The notes below the pieces were generated by a model. The model saw only the letters and a program-made list of their open reading frames with translations. It did no database searches and had not been told where the DNA came from. Below are positions 62,681-64,000 of a stretch of 64,000 nt of DNA, piece by piece. Where the stretch lies: contig NZ_CP112880.1 of NCBI RefSeq assembly GCF_028747205.1, positions 2,666,001 through 2,730,000 on the forward strand, written 5' to 3'. How positions within the stretch are numbered: position 1 is the first letter of the stretch; each line of letters begins with the position of its first letter. The stretch is from Streptomyces sp. CA-278952. Its GTDB lineage: Bacteria; Actinomycetota; Actinomycetes; Streptomycetales; Streptomycetaceae. The position numbers and the translations under genes are program-made.

Positions 62681-62820
62681 GCGGCTCGCGGGGCAGGATC
62701 GCGGCTCACGGGGCAGGAGCGGAGCTCACGGGTCAGGGATGGGCTCACGGGTCAGGGGCGGGGCTCGCGGGTCAGGGGCGGGGCTCGCGGGTCAGGGGCG
62801 GGCTCGCGGGTCAGGGCCGG
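62681..62820. repeat. 20-bp tandem repeat array overlapping a gene's 3' end
   Basis: Seven near-regular 20-bp copies (consensus GGGCTCGCGGGTCAGGGGCG) start at about 62681, 62701, 62721, 62741, 62761, 62781 and 62801. On the minus strand every copy contains TGACCCGCGAGCC, so the stop codon of the neighbouring gene (62811-62813) is part of the repeat. No spacers, so not CRISPR. Confidence 0.85.
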
Positions 62821-63257
62821 GGCTCGAAGCGGATGGCCATCGTGTCCCCGGCGACCACCACGAAGTCCCCTTCCTCGCACCGGATGACGGCCTGGAGCAC
62901 CTCCCCGCCGGCATCCCTCAGCTCCTGGGTGCCCACGACCGTCCACGCTCCCCCGGGCGGCACCGGCGGGAGGAGCGCGGGCGGGGCGTGCTGCCACCGG
63001 CTCGCCGGTACGCACCAGTCGGGCAGCCTCGGCCAGGCGCCCGGGGTGACGTGCAGCGTCCGGTCGGAGGCGCAGGTCAGCAGGACGGACTGGTCGTCCG
63101 AGAGGACGAACTCGACGGCCTCCGGCTCGCCCGCCCGGCCCTCGGGCCGGTAGTAGACCCCGAGGACGGCGGTGATCCTGGCCCCCGTGAGCCAGTCGGC
63201 GTTGCCGTGCCGCGCCCGCCCGGCAGTCGCCGCGCAGTCTTCCCTCTCCAGGGTCAT
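62811..63257 (-). CDS. Hypothetical protein
   Basis: The 148-residue protein is not recognised. It is soluble, without signal peptide or membrane helix, and shows a run of beta-type segments (ARITAVLGVYYRPEG, AVEFVLSDDQSVLLTCASD, GAWTVVGTQELRDAGGEV, EEGDFVVVAGDTMAIRFEP). The ATG at 63257 has AGGAGGAG about 8 bases upstream, a strong ribosome-binding site, so translation is likely. The stop codon lies in the first unit of the 20-bp repeat array, meaning the C-terminus may have been set by repeat expansion. The upstream neighbour is the methyltransferase on the same strand (148-base gap). Confidence 0.7.
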   Translation of the reverse strand: MTLEREDCAATAGRARHGNADWLTGARITAVLGVYYRPEGRAGEPEAVEFVLSDDQSVLLTCASDRTLHVTPGAWPRLPDWCVPASRWQHAPPALLPPVPPGGAWTVVGTQELRDAGGEVLQAVIRCEEGDFVVVAGDTMAIRFEPRP

Positions 63258-63405
63258 GACCACTCCTCCTCCTTCGCTGTGCCCTCCGCTGTGCGTGCGT
63301 CCCGTCGAGTAGGACGGCCGCCCGCACGATCCCGTTGCCTCCGGGGCAAGGCTGAACTGGCGTACGGGGGACGCGGGTTGACCGGCGGATGGGTCCCGGC
63401 CGCCG

Positions 63406-64000
63406 TCACCGGGGCTTGCGGGCCTCGATCAGGAAGCGGGCGGTGCGGGCGCGGAACGGTCCTTCCGCCTCGATCTGCCGGTGCAGTGCGGCCAGTTGGG
63501 GCCGGTACCGCTCGACGGTGAATCCGGGGACCATCCAGATCACCTTGCGCAGGAAGTAGACCACCGCGCCGATGTCGTGGAACTCGGTGCGCAGGGTCTC
63601 GGAGCGCAGGTCGACCACGTCGAGTCCGGCCGCCGTAGCGGCGGCCCGTGCGTCCTCCGGGTGCCGGCCGCGGCGGACCTCGGGCGGCTGGGGGCCGAGG
63701 AAGTACTCGACGAGTTCGAAGACGCTGGCCGGGCCGACCTGCTGCGAGAAGTACGTGCCGCCGGGGGTGAGGACCCGCGCGATCTCCTCCCACCACGTGG
63801 TGACCGGATGGCGGCTGACCACGAGGTCGAAGGCGGCGTCCCCGAAGGGCAGCGGCGGCTCGTCCTCGTCGGCGACGACGACCGCCCCGAGCGGGTGCAG
63901 GAGGGCGGTGGCGCGGGCGATGTTGGGCGGCCAGGCCTCCGTGGCCACGGTGACCGGGGGGAGCTTCGGTGCGGCGGCCAGGACCTCGCCGCCCCCGGTC
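63406..64000 (-). CDS. Class I SAM-dependent methyltransferase, 5' end outside the window
   Basis: 198 residues of a methyltransferase are visible; the start lies beyond base 64000. The first visible residues TGGGEVLAAAPKLPPVTVAT contain the SAM-binding motif I glycines. They are followed by ADEDEPPLPFGDAAFDLVVS (acidic and motif II/III), RHPVTTWWEEIARVLTPGG and TYFSQQVGPASVF. The C-terminal half (GLDVVDLRSETLRTEFHDIG, FTVERYRPQLAALHRQIEAE) completes the fold. The frame is open to the window edge, so an internal GTG at 63948 is not the start. The substrate cannot be inferred. Confidence 0.85.
   Translation of the reverse strand, partial: TGGGEVLAAAPKLPPVTVATEAWPPNIARATALLHPLGAVVVADEDEPPLPFGDAAFDLVVSRHPVTTWWEEIARVLTPGGTYFSQQVGPASVFELVEYFLGPQPPEVRRGRHPEDARAAATAAGLDVVDLRSETLRTEFHDIGAVVYFLRKVIWMVPGFTVERYRPQLAALHRQIEAEGPFRARTARFLIEARKPR

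Noticed and set aside
62681..62820. CRISPR array
   Set aside because: The 20-bp units are directly adjacent with no unique spacers, and no cas genes are present.

Overview
The window is high-GC DNA from an actinomycete, almost certainly a Streptomyces chromosome. The evidence is third-position G/C bias throughout, frequent GTG and occasional TTG starts, many leaderless promoters, a WhiB-like regulator, a SpoIIE-type phosphatase fused to an anti-sigma-kinase-like domain, and the ppgK-ispH-xseA-xseB-glpX-wbl-fumarase-PBP-oxyR-ahpCD gene order that I remember from the S. coelicolor SCO5030-5060 region (from memory, not searched). Both ends are cut inside genes.

Layout. (1) 1-7950: an accessory biosynthetic locus with an oxygenase-like 3' end, an MFS exporter, three consecutive and mutually different ATP-grasp ligases, a uracil/xanthine permease and a convergent LuxR-type regulator. 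This looks like an NRPS-independent pathway for a small peptide or amide. (2) 8270-10860: an alpha/beta hydrolase and a toxin-antitoxin patch holding a RelE-like toxin without antitoxin, a decayed VapBC pair with a frameshifted PIN toxin, and an intact RHH/PIN pair. (3) 10989-24226: core genes ychF, DUF6542, ppgK, ispH, APC permease, xseA, xseB, nitroreductase, DUF4245, glpX, wbl, DUF1707 and class I fumarase, the last preceded by a DmdR/IdeR-like iron box. (4) 24289-38460: a PKS/NRPS island lying between the class I fumarase and fumC. It holds a LuxR regulator (paralog of the one in region 1), an MFS exporter, a KS-AT-ACP PKS, an aminotransferase-luciferase-like monooxygenase-C-PCP-C megasynthase, an M18 aminopeptidase, a type II thioesterase and a decayed A-PCP remnant. 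A secreted SGNH/ricin-lectin esterase follows. (5) 40142-64000: core and housekeeping genes fumC, DUF402, SpoIIE phosphatase, class A PBP, SPFH protein, RHH protein, PadR-ABC exporter operon, oxyR/ahpCD, AI-2E-type permease, secreted transglycosylase, phoH, uppS, aldo/keto reductase, AlkZ-like winged-helix protein, a hypothetical gene and a truncated methyltransferase.

How the genes fit together. In the PKS/NRPS island the aminotransferase and luciferase-like monooxygenase domains directly follow a KS-AT-ACP module. The expected unit is therefore an alpha-hydroxy-beta-amino acid, by the same logic as microginin and as proposed for bestatin/amastatin-type aminopeptidase inhibitors. A cluster-encoded aminopeptidase, translationally coupled to the megasynthase, fits a target or self-protection role. 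The island has no complete adenylation domain: the internal PCP has none beside it, and the only A-domain sequence is a stop-containing remnant at 38033-38460, so the pathway may be damaged or may depend on enzymes encoded elsewhere. The ATP-grasp locus is compact and translationally coupled, and its pyrimidine permease hints at a nucleobase-containing product. The two fumarases (iron-sulfur and iron-free) with an iron box on the first suggest an iron-dependent switch in the TCA cycle. Intergenic DNA is rich in long perfect inverted repeats between convergent genes and in short tandem repeats.
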